Counted from the first letter of the stretch, positions 17,896-27,125 are shown. The stretch is DNA of 64,000 nucleotides from Flavobacteriaceae bacterium UBA1903 (GCA_002337605.1 DDGL01000011.1:60011-124010), one strand, 5' to 3'. The notes: generated by a model from the sequence alone, not told the origin. Program-made: numbers and translations.

Positions 17896-18486
17896 ATGCT
17901 TACCAGAAAGCAACAACATAGCAAACGTTTTTTTGACATAACAGCTACCTTGTTAGTGCTCCCGTTTGTAATAATTCCTGTACTTTTGCTCCTTCTAATT
18001 GCAACCTTAGTTACTAAGGCAAATGGTTTGTATGTGCAAACGCGTATTGGACAGTTTGGGAAACCTTTTCAACTCTATAAAATACGCACCTTAAAAGGGA
18101 TTGAGCATACCGATATTGTGGCAATTAAGAATAGTGAAACTCCTTTTGGTAGTTGGTTGCGACGCAGTAAGCTAGATGAACTGCCACAGCTATGGAATGT
18201 GCTGAACGGAGAAATGAGCTGGGTGGGACCAAGACCTGACGTACCTGGGTACGCAGATGCACTCCAGGGTGAGGATAGAAAAATTTTATCGCTAAAACCT
18301 GGAATTACAGGACCTGCAACGCTCAAATATAAGGATGAGGAAGCACTGTTGTTAAAACAATCCAATCCTTTACACTATAATGATACAGTGATCTGGCCGG
18401 ATAAGGTCCGGCTGAATAAAGGATATATGAAAGACTGGAGTTTAAAAAAGGATATACGCTACGTGTTGCAATCTGTTTTTGGTTGA
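17896..18486 (+). CDS. Small phosphoglycosyl transferase (PglC type)
   Basis: A 196-residue monotopic initiating transferase that moves a sugar-1-phosphate from a UDP-sugar to undecaprenyl phosphate. Seen: N-terminal re-entrant hydrophobic segment (about residues 14-38), TRIGQFGKPFQLYKIRTL, the Asp-Glu catalytic pair in SKLDELPQLWNVLNGEMSWV and the GPRPD motif. Length matches PglC, with no extra membrane domain. A second, larger initiating transferase closes the locus at 53.7-55.1 kb. This one starts 25 nt after the Wzc gene, so it is in the same operon; the sugar it uses cannot be read from sequence. Confidence 0.9.
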   Translation: MLTRKQQHSKRFFDITATLLVLPFVIIPVLLLLLIATLVTKANGLYVQTRIGQFGKPFQLYKIRTLKGIEHTDIVAIKNSETPFGSWLRRSKLDELPQLWNVLNGEMSWVGPRPDVPGYADALQGEDRKILSLKPGITGPATLKYKDEEALLLKQSNPLHYNDTVIWPDKVRLNKGYMKDWSLKKDIRYVLQSVFG

Positions 18487-18540
18487 CGAGAGCGCGTTCT
18501 AAGAAGAGTACTATAAATAGAGCTATAAATTAAATTGAGA

Positions 18541-18574
18541 ATGCGGGAAGAAATTCCAGCCTTCGCAGGAATGA
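18541..18574. repeat. REP-like palindromic remnant
   Basis: The segment TTCCAGCCTTCGCAGGAA is a near-palindrome resembling the widespread 'TTCCTGC...GCAGGAA' repeats of Bacteroidota. It lies directly before the start of the dehydrogenase gene. Only one copy is seen in this window. Confidence 0.35.
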
Positions 18575-18575
18575 T

Positions 18576-19862
18576 ATGACAGAAAAACCAACCATTGCAA
18601 TTATAGGCCTGGGCTATGTAGGCCTTCCATTAGCTGTTGCCTTTGCTGAAAAGTATAACGTAATAGGCTTCGATATTAATGAAGCGCGAATTGCAGCACT
18701 CAACCAGGGAACAGACCATACGCTGGAAGTAAGCGATGAACACTTACAACAGGTGTTAAAAGGAAACGATTTGGGTTCGTTAACAGTAACGACAGATGCG
18801 ACTGCTATGGAAAAGGCTACCGTGTATATTGTAACCGTACCTACCCCTACCAATAAATACAACCAGCCTGTGTTAACTCCGTTGGTAAAAGCGAGTGAAA
18901 CCATTGGAAAACAATTGAAAAAAGGGGATGTCGTTATATACGAATCTACCGTATACCCGGGAGTAACCGAAGAAGTATGTGTGCCTATTTTGGAGGAGTA
19001 CTCCAAAATGACCTTTAATACAGATTTCTATGCAGGGTATTCTCCAGAACGTATTAACCCAGGGGATAAAAAACACACCGTCACACAAATATTAAAAGTG
19101 ACTTCTGGTTCTACCCCGGAGATCGCGAAGGAGATAGATGCGTTGTATGCTTCGGTAATAACGGCAGGAACACACTTAGCACCCAGTATAAAAGTAGCCG
19201 AGGCTGCCAAAGTGATAGAGAACTCACAACGGGATATTAATATTGCGTTTGTAAATGAGTTGTCTAAGATCTTCCGTTTGCTGGATATTGATACACACGC
19301 CGTGTTAGAAGCTGCAGCGACTAAATGGAACTTTATAAAATTTACTCCTGGCCTGGTAGGAGGGCACTGTATAGGGGTAGATCCTTATTACCTGGCACAG
19401 AAAGCACAGGAAGAGGGGTACAACCCGGAGATCATTCTGGCTGGTAGACGTATGAACGATGGCATGGGGAATTATGTAGCCCAAGAGGTGGTGAAACTCA
19501 TGATTCAGAAAGAATGTAAGGTGAAAAACGGTCATGTGTTGTTAATGGGGATCACCTTTAAGGAGAACTGCCCGGACATACGCAACAGTAAAGTGATAGA
19601 TGTTATTGAAAACCTTAGAAAATACAACCTTCATATAGATGTGTACGACCCGTGGGCAAATGCTACCGAGGTCTACAATGAATTCGGACTGCACTTACTT
19701 ACCAGTACAGACCAGCTTAAGGAAAATTACGAAGCTGTAGTGATGGCAGTTGGACACAAGCAGTTTTCAGACTTTCCGTTCGAGAAGCATTTAGCGTCGC
19801 CTTCGGTGGTGTTTGATGTAAAAGGCTTTTTGCCTAAGGAGAAAGTAGATGGGTGTTTGTAA
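18576..19862 (+). CDS. tviB: UDP-N-acetylhexosamine 6-dehydrogenase (TviB/WbpO type)
   Basis: A 428-residue enzyme that oxidises C6 of a UDP-N-acetylhexosamine twice, with NAD, giving the uronic acid. Seen: N-terminal NAD-binding GLGYVGLPLA, the middle domain, and the catalytic cysteine in GGHCIGVDPYYL (Cys265). The C-terminal UDP-binding domain contains KENCPDIRNSKV. Length and motif spelling fit TviB/WbpO (UDP-GlcNAc or UDP-GalNAc dehydrogenase) better than UDP-glucose dehydrogenase. The epimerase gene that follows is the usual partner, together making UDP-GalNAcA. This predicts an acidic aminosugar in the polysaccharide. Confidence 0.88.
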   Translation: MTEKPTIAIIGLGYVGLPLAVAFAEKYNVIGFDINEARIAALNQGTDHTLEVSDEHLQQVLKGNDLGSLTVTTDATAMEKATVYIVTVPTPTNKYNQPVLTPLVKASETIGKQLKKGDVVIYESTVYPGVTEEVCVPILEEYSKMTFNTDFYAGYSPERINPGDKKHTVTQILKVTSGSTPEIAKEIDALYASVITAGTHLAPSIKVAEAAKVIENSQRDINIAFVNELSKIFRLLDIDTHAVLEAAATKWNFIKFTPGLVGGHCIGVDPYYLAQKAQEEGYNPEIILAGRRMNDGMGNYVAQEVVKLMIQKECKVKNGHVLLMGITFKENCPDIRNSKVIDVIENLRKYNLHIDVYDPWANATEVYNEFGLHLLTSTDQLKENYEAVVMAVGHKQFSDFPFEKHLASPSVVFDVKGFLPKEKVDGCL

Positions 19863-19930
19863 TAGGTGTTGGTTGACAGTTGTTGGTTGATAGTTGTCCG
19901 TTCTCGGTTGTCCGTTACTAGTTAACTACA
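19863..19930. repeat. Degenerate GTTG-rich tandem sequence
   Basis: After the dehydrogenase stop the sequence is a chain of similar units: GTTGGTTGACA, GTTGGTTGATA, GTTGTCCGTTCTCG, GTTGTCCGTTACTA. It is low-complexity spacer DNA of a kind often seen in this phylum. No gene or promoter is visible in it. Confidence 0.6.
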
Positions 19931-19976
19931 AACCTTAAACTGTCTCGTTATTAGTTTATAAATTAAAAGTATTACA

Positions 19977-20951
19977 GTGTATACCACAAAATATCACCCA
20001 AAACCGTTAGAAAACCTCTCCTTTTTAATTACCGGAGGCGCTGGGTTTATTGGTTCTAATCTAGTCGAATATTTATTGAAATACAAGGCTAAGAAAGTCC
20101 GTGTACTGGACAATTTCGCTACAGGATTCCGTGAAAACCTGAAAAAGTTTGAAACCAACCCTGCTTTTGAATTGCTGGAAGGCGATATTCGGGATGTGGA
20201 GACGTGTAAGCGGGCTATGGTAGGAATAGACTATGTTTCCCATCAGGCAGCTTTGGGCAGTGTGCCAAGAAGTATTAACGATCCTGTGACTTCAAACGAT
20301 GTCAATGTTTCTGGATTTTTAAATATGCTCGTGGCACAAAATGAAACTGAGACCGTAAAACGTCTGGTGTATGCAGCCAGTAGCAGTACCTATGGAGACA
20401 GTAAGAACTTACCTAAAGTAGAAGACACCATTGGAAAACCTTTATCTCCTTACGCAGTCACCAAACTGGTGAACGAGTTGTATGCCGATGTATTCCATAC
20501 AACCTACCAGACCCAGACCATAGGTTTGCGCTATTTTAATGTATTTGGCCCCAACCAGAGCCCAACGGGAGCCTATGCAGCGGTTATTCCCTTGTTTATG
20601 CAAGCCCTTAAAGATGAGAAGTCGCCAACCATAAATGGCGATGGCGAACAAACCCGCGACTTTACGTTTGTGGAGAATGCTGTGCAAGCCAACGTAAAAG
20701 CTATGTTTGCAGGTAAGGAGGCCGTAAACGAAGTGTTTAATGTAGCCTACGGCGAACGTATAAGCTTAAATTCGCTATGGGCCGATTTGCAAGCTGTTTC
20801 AGGAAAAAGCCTTACGGCACAACACGGTCCTGATAGAAGGGGAGATGTACGGGACTCTTTAGCAAATATTGATAAAGCAAAAAACCTATTGGGCTATGAT
20901 CCTTTGTTTTCGGTGAAGGACGGGCTAGAGGTAACCTGGAAGCAGTTTTAG
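19977..20951 (+). CDS. UDP-N-acetylhexosamine C4-epimerase (SDR, WbpP-like)
   Basis: A 324-residue extended short-chain dehydrogenase with NAD-binding GGAGFIGS, SSSTYGDS and the catalytic pair Tyr159/Lys163 in SPYAVTK. The N-terminus (YHPKPLENLSFLITGGAGFI) has the extra stretch before the Rossmann fold typical of the WbpP/TviC type, which interconverts UDP-GlcNAc and UDP-GalNAc or their uronic acids. The start is GTG at 19977; no ATG is available in frame nearby. Its position right after the dehydrogenase gene supports a joint job in making a UDP-HexNAc uronate. Related alternatives are UDP-glucuronate epimerases. Confidence 0.85.
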   Translation: MYTTKYHPKPLENLSFLITGGAGFIGSNLVEYLLKYKAKKVRVLDNFATGFRENLKKFETNPAFELLEGDIRDVETCKRAMVGIDYVSHQAALGSVPRSINDPVTSNDVNVSGFLNMLVAQNETETVKRLVYAASSSTYGDSKNLPKVEDTIGKPLSPYAVTKLVNELYADVFHTTYQTQTIGLRYFNVFGPNQSPTGAYAAVIPLFMQALKDEKSPTINGDGEQTRDFTFVENAVQANVKAMFAGKEAVNEVFNVAYGERISLNSLWADLQAVSGKSLTAQHGPDRRGDVRDSLANIDKAKNLLGYDPLFSVKDGLEVTWKQF

Positions 20952-21078
20952 GCTTTAGATTGTAAGGAAACCACGCGAATCTGGCTGTGCAATGCTGGAA
21001 ACAAACCTCCGGGAAGATTTGAATTTTATTTAGGTAAACGCTACATTGCAGGCTTATAGCATTTCTACGGCTAGGCGT

Positions 21079-22023
21079 ATGAAAAAATTTATCTTCAGAT
21101 CTTTAGTATTAGGTGGTGTATTGTTTTTACTACTATGTATAGCTGATTTTGGAATATCAAATGTACTCAGAAACTCAAATGGGCCCAGAGGGGAAGGCCA
21201 GGTCTGGAATGATATATATCAGGGTAACGTAAATGCAGATCTTGCTATTTACGGTTCTTCGAGAGCATGGGTACAGATAAGTCCTTCCATTTTAAAAGAT
21301 ACGCTGGATGTCAATGTCTACAACTTCGGATTAAATGGTCATAGCTTTTGGCTACAGTATTTACGACATATAGAATACCTGAAATATAATGAGAAGCCTA
21401 GTACTATAGTGTTGTCCGTAGATGTTTTTAGTTTAGCCAAGCGCAAAGACTTGTATCTTTATGAACAGTTCCTTCCTAATATGCTCTGGAATAATAATAT
21501 TAAACACTATACACAGTCTTTTCTAGGGTTTGAAACTATTGACTACTTTGTTCCTTTGCTTCGCTATAAGGGCGAATTTGATTTTATAAAAAAAACATAT
21601 AAAAAAAGACATCGAGCCCCCCTGCGCCACCTTGGGTATAAAGGGATTGATGAAAAATGGGATAGCCTGCTTGAAAAGAAAAGAGCTGAAAATAAAAACT
21701 ATAAGAGCGCAATAGATATGGGGACTATGGAGCTGTTTTATAAATTTATTGAAGAGTGCAACAAAAAAGACATACACTTAATTTTTGTCTATGCGCCAGA
21801 ACATATCACAGGACAAAATTTTGTACAAAACCGAGATGAAATCATACACATTTTTGAAGAAGCTGCAACCCAGAATAACATCCCTTTTCTTAATTATTCT
21901 AACGATACTATTAATCTTAACAGGGCTCATTTTTATAATGCCTCACATTTGAATACAAAAGGGGCAGAATTGTTTTCCAGCCAACTTGCTCATGATCTGA
22001 AGCAATTGGGTCAATTAAAGTAA
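21079..22023 (+). CDS. Membrane-anchored SGNH/DltD-like protein
   Basis: A 314-residue protein with one N-terminal membrane helix (about residues 7-27) and an outside domain. Seen: an SGNH-like block I, LAIYGSSRAWVQ, with the candidate serine, and a C-terminal HLNTKGAELFS that would give the Asp/His-like end. It is a distant relative of the gene at 46911-47789, which has GSSRVNYG and HLNTEGARLF. Such proteins often act with MBOAT acyltransferases to move acetyl groups onto extracytoplasmic polysaccharides, but no MBOAT gene is adjacent here. I start at ATG 21079 because the helix begins there; an upstream TTG would add 11 residues. Confidence 0.65.
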   Translation: MKKFIFRSLVLGGVLFLLLCIADFGISNVLRNSNGPRGEGQVWNDIYQGNVNADLAIYGSSRAWVQISPSILKDTLDVNVYNFGLNGHSFWLQYLRHIEYLKYNEKPSTIVLSVDVFSLAKRKDLYLYEQFLPNMLWNNNIKHYTQSFLGFETIDYFVPLLRYKGEFDFIKKTYKKRHRAPLRHLGYKGIDEKWDSLLEKKRAENKNYKSAIDMGTMELFYKFIEECNKKDIHLIFVYAPEHITGQNFVQNRDEIIHIFEEAATQNNIPFLNYSNDTINLNRAHFYNASHLNTKGAELFSSQLAHDLKQLGQLK

Positions 22024-22083
22024 AATTATGAATTTATTATTGTCATATCATATCGCTATATTAGCGAACTTAAATTTTATTTC

Positions 22084-22950
22084 TTGAAAACAGACGAAAA
22101 GGATATTTGGCTTTATGAAATTTCTTCGAAAAAGAAGTTATTTGACCTTAATCTTAAGGAAATATGGCGCTATAGAGATTTACTTTTTCTGTTTGTTAAA
22201 AGAGATATTACCACATTGTATAAACAAACAGTTCTAGGACCATTATGGTATTTTATACAGCCGTTGTTTACTTCTTTGGTATTTACGTTGGTGTTTAATA
22301 ATCTAGGTAATATTCAAACAGGGGGTGTACCTCCGTTTTTATTTAATCTTGCTGGGATAACTGCCTGGAACTATTTTAAAATATGTCTCACCAAAACCTC
22401 TAGCACATTTACTTCCAATAAAAGTATATTTGGTAAAGTATATTTCCCAAGAGTGATCATGCCAATGTCTGTTACCATTTCTAACTTATTAAGATTTGGT
22501 ATACAATTATTAATATTAATTGCTTTTTATATTTATTATGTATCAAACGGTTTAGACATTAGTCCTAATATTAACCTGGTCTTATTTCCAGTGTATATAC
22601 TTATGATGGCATTATTAGGGCTTGGCTCTGGTATGATTATATCTGCTTTTACAACAAAATACCGGGATCTTAAGGTGCTGCTTAATTTTGCTGTGAGCTT
22701 ATTAATGTACCTATCTGCAGTTCCATATCCTGTTTCTGAGGCAAAGAGTAAGTTTCCAGACTTTGTAGCAAACTTTGTGAGTTATAATCCAGTTACTCAA
22801 ATAATAGAGGGTTTTAGATATATGATTTTAGGAGTAGGCGATTTCTCTGTAGGCTCTCTTATATACACAATTGTGATCTGTTTTATTTTATTTTTTGTCG
22901 GACTAATAATTTTTAATCGTACTGAAAAGACTTTTATAGATACAGTTTAA
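22084..22950 (+). CDS. wzm: ABC polysaccharide export permease (Wzm)
   Basis: A 288-residue ABC-2-type permease with about six membrane segments, starting after a cytoplasmic N-terminus containing LKEIWRYRDLLFLFVKRDIT, the typical entry of Wzm/TagG/KpsM proteins. The conserved KQTVLGPLWYFIQPL follows directly. It would form, with Wzt, the channel that moves undecaprenyl-linked polysaccharide across the inner membrane. The start is TTG at 22084; I see no better start. A small dyad (TCGCTA...TAGCGA, 22053-22067) lies just upstream. The kinase-like gene is placed between this gene and the ATPase gene, which is unusual. Confidence 0.92.
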   Translation: MKTDEKDIWLYEISSKKKLFDLNLKEIWRYRDLLFLFVKRDITTLYKQTVLGPLWYFIQPLFTSLVFTLVFNNLGNIQTGGVPPFLFNLAGITAWNYFKICLTKTSSTFTSNKSIFGKVYFPRVIMPMSVTISNLLRFGIQLLILIAFYIYYVSNGLDISPNINLVLFPVYILMMALLGLGSGMIISAFTTKYRDLKVLLNFAVSLLMYLSAVPYPVSEAKSKFPDFVANFVSYNPVTQIIEGFRYMILGVGDFSVGSLIYTIVICFILFFVGLIIFNRTEKTFIDTV

Positions 22951-22969
22951 ACTCCTATTGGTACGCTAT

Positions 22970-24865
22970 ATGGAAGAACCATTATCACATATTGTAATAA
23001 TTTGGTCTAAGGGTAATGAAAAGAAGCCTGAAATTGATGAAGATTTAGAGAAATCATTTCATAACATTTCTAGAGTTTCTGTAACCTGGGATAAAGCACT
23101 GTTTTTAGAAAATTTAAAACGATTTTACGCGCATTCCCTTCAAAATAAATCAGAAGAAGAACTCAAGCAAATACTCACCAATAAAATGGAGCATTGTGGC
23201 GACGCTACATTTACTGCCTACATTTTTGATGATTTAGAACCTTTATTTGAGCAACGAAAAACTTCTAATGGCATACAACTGGTCAACACCAATGTTTTTG
23301 ATAAAAAGAGTAAATACCGTAATTGGCTTGGAGGAGGTCATAAGATTCATGCTTCAGACACATTTTATGAAACTAATAAGGACCTTGTACTTCTATTTGG
23401 GAAAACTATACAGGATTTTCGTATACAATTCCCTCCCTCCAAAACTACCCACAGTACAAATCAAAATATTTTAGGAGTTCCACAATTTAAGTCAGTTCAG
23501 GATTTATTTTTTGTTTTAAATAACACTGTTCAATACACAGTGCTAAGGAATTTTGAAGGGTTGCCAGACGCTTACTTTGTCGATTCTCACGGAGATATTG
23601 ATCTATTGGTAGAAAATAAAAATTTCACCGCTTATGTGACCGGGGCAATAAATGTACATCCCGAAAATGAAGATAGAGTATATCATGAGATTCTTATTGC
23701 TAATGAAAAGGTCCCTTTTGATTTTCGATATCTGGGTGACGGATATTACGACACGAAATGGCAAATGAACATCTTAAAGAATAGAGTTTTTGAAAATGAA
23801 TTTTTTAGGATAGATAGCACAAATTATTTTTTTAGCTTAGTATACCATGCTTATATTCATAAAAGAAAAGTAAGTTCAGATTATAAAAAAAGGCTTGTGC
23901 CTATTGCAGAAAAGCTGGGCTTACACTATGATCCAACTCAAAATGATAAGACTACATTTAATTTATTAAATAAATTTATGTTGGATCGTGGATATGAGTA
24001 TGTTTTACCAAAAGATGCTACTGTTTTTTTTAACAAGAAATTTATTGAACAGGATGAGCTTATTGAATCAAACATCAAAAATAAAATAAAAATAGCTTCA
24101 TCAATTTCCCGAACTCAAGACAATGCCTACCTGGCAGAGGTGTATGAAACGGACCAGGGGATCTTAAAGGTAGCAACTAATCCTATTGTCACCAATGAGA
24201 TTGTTTTTTTAGAGAAAATGGCCTTTAGTAAGTATGTTCCGGCAATTCTTGACACTACACAGGGAAGTATTAGTTCACAGATTGTTCTGGAAAAAATTAA
24301 CGGTTTCAGATTTTCAGACCTGGTGAATACTCCTGATTTTTGGAAAGAAAAAAATGTAAGATTATTCGTTGGGCATTTACTCCAAATTTTAGAAGAGTTA
24401 ATTACACAGCAAATTATTCATAGAGATATAAGACCAGCAAATATACTGGTAGTGAAAACAACAACCGGATACGAACCCAGATTAATAGATTTTGGTTGGG
24501 CTGCTCACGTTTCAGAACTTAATGATGTGATAACGCCAGTGGGACTTGGTCACGTTTATTCCTATCCTGATGAGGGGTTTTCTGATGTATATTCTATGGG
24601 AAAGTGCTTAAAATTTTTAGGAAAAAATCTTCAGTTTTTGGACGCAACAACAAAAAGTCTATTAAATTCTACACCAAAAGATTATGAAGATAAGGAAGGT
24701 CTCTTAAAAATGATGGAATCATTACAGCAAAATTTAAAAAGTAAACAAACAAAAGCCAGCCGTAGTGATACGTTGGCGCTTATGATTAAGCGTTACAGGG
24801 TTAACAACAGGCTTACAAATGTACTAGGGAAGAAATGGGTTAAAAAACTGAAAAAGAAGCTATAA
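22970..24865 (+). CDS. Three-part protein: unknown domain, nucleotidyltransferase-like, kinase-like
   Basis: A 631-residue soluble protein with no signal or membrane helix; start chosen at ATG 22970 (a TTG lies four codons upstream). Part 1 (about 1-150) is a domain I cannot name, with HCGDATF and GGGHKIHAS (His124, His127). Part 2 (about 165-330) looks like a nucleotidyltransferase core, with HGDIDLLV (Asp209, Asp211) and a later PFDFRYLGDG. Part 3 (about 370-580) is a complete protein-kinase-like domain: ATP-lysine candidate in GILKVATN, catalytic loop IHRDIRPANIL (His484, Asp486, Asn491) and metal-binding DFG (Asp507). The C-terminus is lysine-rich. It lies 19 nt after wzm and before wzt. 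By analogy with WbdD, whose kinase caps O-antigen chains read by Wzt, it may phosphorylate the glycan end. This is inference; a lipid, sugar or protein substrate is also possible. Confidence 0.75.
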   Translation: MEEPLSHIVIIWSKGNEKKPEIDEDLEKSFHNISRVSVTWDKALFLENLKRFYAHSLQNKSEEELKQILTNKMEHCGDATFTAYIFDDLEPLFEQRKTSNGIQLVNTNVFDKKSKYRNWLGGGHKIHASDTFYETNKDLVLLFGKTIQDFRIQFPPSKTTHSTNQNILGVPQFKSVQDLFFVLNNTVQYTVLRNFEGLPDAYFVDSHGDIDLLVENKNFTAYVTGAINVHPENEDRVYHEILIANEKVPFDFRYLGDGYYDTKWQMNILKNRVFENEFFRIDSTNYFFSLVYHAYIHKRKVSSDYKKRLVPIAEKLGLHYDPTQNDKTTFNLLNKFMLDRGYEYVLPKDATVFFNKKFIEQDELIESNIKNKIKIASSISRTQDNAYLAEVYETDQGILKVATNPIVTNEIVFLEKMAFSKYVPAILDTTQGSISSQIVLEKINGFRFSDLVNTPDFWKEKNVRLFVGHLLQILEELITQQIIHRDIRPANILVVKTTTGYEPRLIDFGWAAHVSELNDVITPVGLGHVYSYPDEGFSDVYSMGKCLKFLGKNLQFLDATTKSLLNSTPKDYEDKEGLLKMMESLQQNLKSKQTKASRSDTLALMIKRYRVNNRLTNVLGKKWVKKLKKKL

Positions 24866-24954
24866 GTAAAACTAGAGACAGGCCTACAGGAAATCCTGAT
24901 AAATTTAAGAGCTAGTCACATAAAACCAGTATATTTAAACTAAATACCAAGATA

Positions 24955-26238
24955 GTGAGTGTAATATTAAGAGCTGAAAATATAAGCAAACAATACCGTT
25001 TGGGATTGGTGGGTACAGGTACCATTACCCATGATCTAAATAGATTCTGGCATAGAGTCCGCGGTAAGGAAGATCCGTATATGAAACTGGGTGATGTTAA
25101 TGACCGCTCTGTATATGCTACTCAGGATTATGTATGGGCACTTCGTAACATCAACTTTGAAATTAAAAGAGGTGAAGTGCTGGGTATAATTGGTAAAAAT
25201 GGTGCTGGTAAATCTACCTTACTTAAAATACTTTCTCGGGTTACCAGTCCAACAACCGGAGTGATTAAAACAAAAGGACGAATTGCTTCTTTACTTGAAG
25301 TGGGTACAGGCTTTCATCCAGAATTAACGGGTCGTGAAAATATATACTTAAATGGAGCAATTCTGGGTATGAGTAAAGCCGAGATAGCATCAAAAGAAGA
25401 AGAGATCGTTGAGTTTTCGGGATGCCAAATGTATATAGATACCCCTGTAAAACGCTATAGTAGCGGGATGCGGGTACGGTTAGCCTTTGCTGTGGCAGCA
25501 CATTTAGAACCCGATATATTGGTTATAGATGAGGTGTTGGCAGTGGGTGATGCAGAGTTCCAAAAAAAAGCCATTGGTAAGATGCAGGATATCAGTAAAG
25601 GAGAAGGTAGGACCGTACTATTTGTAAGCCATAATATGGCAGCCGTTAAAAGTTTGTGTACCAGAGGAATTGTTTTAGAAAATGGTTTTCCTGTGTTTGA
25701 AGGTACTTCAAGTGCTGCAGTAAATTATTATTTTTCAAACAATCTTAATATTCAGGATGTAGCGATAGAAGAAAGAACCGATAGGACTGGCTCTGGGAAA
25801 TTGAAGGTTTCAGATGTGAAACTATATAATTCCGAAATGCGACCTATTTCTGAAGTCATATCTGGAGAAACTCTATTTCTAAAGGTAAATGTAAAATCTT
25901 TTGATGATGTCAATTACAGCAAATTAACTATAGCAATTAACTTTAGAGATAATTTTGAGAATAACATTGTTTCCTTTATAACTGATGAAATGGGAATTGA
26001 CTGCTCACCATTAGAGAATACAAAAAGCTTTACATTAAAGATTCCTTCCTTGAACTTAAGGGGGGAAGCATATAATCTCCGAATTATGTTATTTGAGGGT
26101 GGTGCGGCTGATGAAAATTTGTTGGATAAAATAGATAATATTATGACTATCCACATATTACCAGGTGATTTTTGGAATGTAGGCAATGTAAATCGTAAGA
26201 TGCATACGTCAATATTACCTGGAAATATAGAGTTTTAA
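24955..26238 (+). CDS. wzt: ABC polysaccharide export ATPase with C-terminal sugar-binding domain (Wzt)
   Basis: A 427-residue ATPase. Residues about 1-250 hold the ABC domain: Walker A GIIGKNGAGKSTLL, signature SSGMRVRLAFAVAA and Walker B DILVIDEVLAVGD, with the long insert before Walker A (FWHRVRGKEDPY) typical of Wzt/TagH. Residues about 280-427 form a beta-rich extension. Known of the family: in E. coli O9a such an extension recognises the modified non-reducing end of the finished chain and licenses export. Its presence therefore predicts a terminal modification in this polymer, for which the preceding kinase-like protein is a candidate. GTG start at 24955. It overlaps the next gene by one base (TAATG). 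Confidence 0.92.
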   Translation: MSVILRAENISKQYRLGLVGTGTITHDLNRFWHRVRGKEDPYMKLGDVNDRSVYATQDYVWALRNINFEIKRGEVLGIIGKNGAGKSTLLKILSRVTSPTTGVIKTKGRIASLLEVGTGFHPELTGRENIYLNGAILGMSKAEIASKEEEIVEFSGCQMYIDTPVKRYSSGMRVRLAFAVAAHLEPDILVIDEVLAVGDAEFQKKAIGKMQDISKGEGRTVLFVSHNMAAVKSLCTRGIVLENGFPVFEGTSSAAVNYYFSNNLNIQDVAIEERTDRTGSGKLKVSDVKLYNSEMRPISEVISGETLFLKVNVKSFDDVNYSKLTIAINFRDNFENNIVSFITDEMGIDCSPLENTKSFTLKIPSLNLRGEAYNLRIMLFEGGAADENLLDKIDNIMTIHILPGDFWNVGNVNRKMHTSILPGNIEF

Positions 26239-27125
26239 TGAAGTTTTTCAAAAGTGTTTTCCGTCGTTATAGAAAAGAAAAACTCAGATATTATCTCAAA
26301 GGAGTTGATGTTTTACTTATAACTAGCTCTGGCAGAACTGGAACACAATTTTTTGAAACACTTTATAAGAATGTAGATAAAAATAGACTTGTTATTCATG
26401 AGCCTAAGCCAGATTTTTTTAATCTAAGCCTACAAAAAATAAGATATGGAAGGTCTACAAAAAAAGTAAGTGAATACATTGCATCACACAGGGGTAAGAT
26501 AATACTATCTAAGTATGGTATGTCTAAAAGGATTTTTGGTAAAAAAATTATTTATGTAGAATCAAATCCATTTGCTTATCCTTTATTAGAAGAGTATCGC
26601 TCTTTAGTAAAATCATTCAAAGTTATATATATATCAAGAGACCCGAGTACTTATTTAGTTTCGGCATACAATAAAGATCCGAGTAAAGATGAAATAAATA
26701 ATTTTTATGGGGAAAGCGATAAACGCAAAAGATTAACAGCAGTAGATTTTAAAGAATTATCGGAAAAGACTTGGTGTAATTTTGAAAGAATTGAAAAAAT
26801 CGCTTGGTACTGGAATAAAAGTAACGAACTATTATACGATTATACAAAAAAGTATAAGAATGATTCTATTTATATAAAGTTTGAGTCCCTTTTCTCATCA
26901 AGTGAAAATGAGAAAATAAGTACTTTGAAAAAAATTCTCTATTTTTCAGAAGGAAAATCAATAGATAATATCTTTCTAAGAGATTTATTGAATCTTTACA
27001 CAGTTAAAATAAATAAAAGTAGCTTGTTAAGTGAGATTTCTAATTTTGAAGATTTAGATTCAGAAACACAAATTAGAATTACAAAAATTATTGAGCCCAT
27101 GGCAAAAAAATTAAATTATATATGA
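26238..27125 (+). CDS. Sulfotransferase-like protein
   Basis: A 295-residue protein. The N-terminal segment ITSSGRTGTQFFETLY resembles the 5'-phosphosulfate-binding loop of PAPS-dependent sulfotransferases, and VIYISRDPSTYLVSAY resembles the 3'-phosphate-binding strand (Arg and Ser). These are spaced as in the family, but the intervening sequence is divergent and unusually Lys/Ile/Asn-rich. No membrane segment is present. It would transfer sulfate from PAPS to a sugar. It overlaps wzt by one base and legB by four bases, so it is tightly coupled to the ABC exporter. Confidence in sulfotransfer is moderate; a related P-loop kinase-like enzyme is the alternative. Confidence 0.65.
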   Translation: MKFFKSVFRRYRKEKLRYYLKGVDVLLITSSGRTGTQFFETLYKNVDKNRLVIHEPKPDFFNLSLQKIRYGRSTKKVSEYIASHRGKIILSKYGMSKRIFGKKIIYVESNPFAYPLLEEYRSLVKSFKVIYISRDPSTYLVSAYNKDPSKDEINNFYGESDKRKRLTAVDFKELSEKTWCNFERIEKIAWYWNKSNELLYDYTKKYKNDSIYIKFESLFSSSENEKISTLKKILYFSEGKSIDNIFLRDLLNLYTVKINKSSLLSEISNFEDLDSETQIRITKIIEPMAKKLNYI

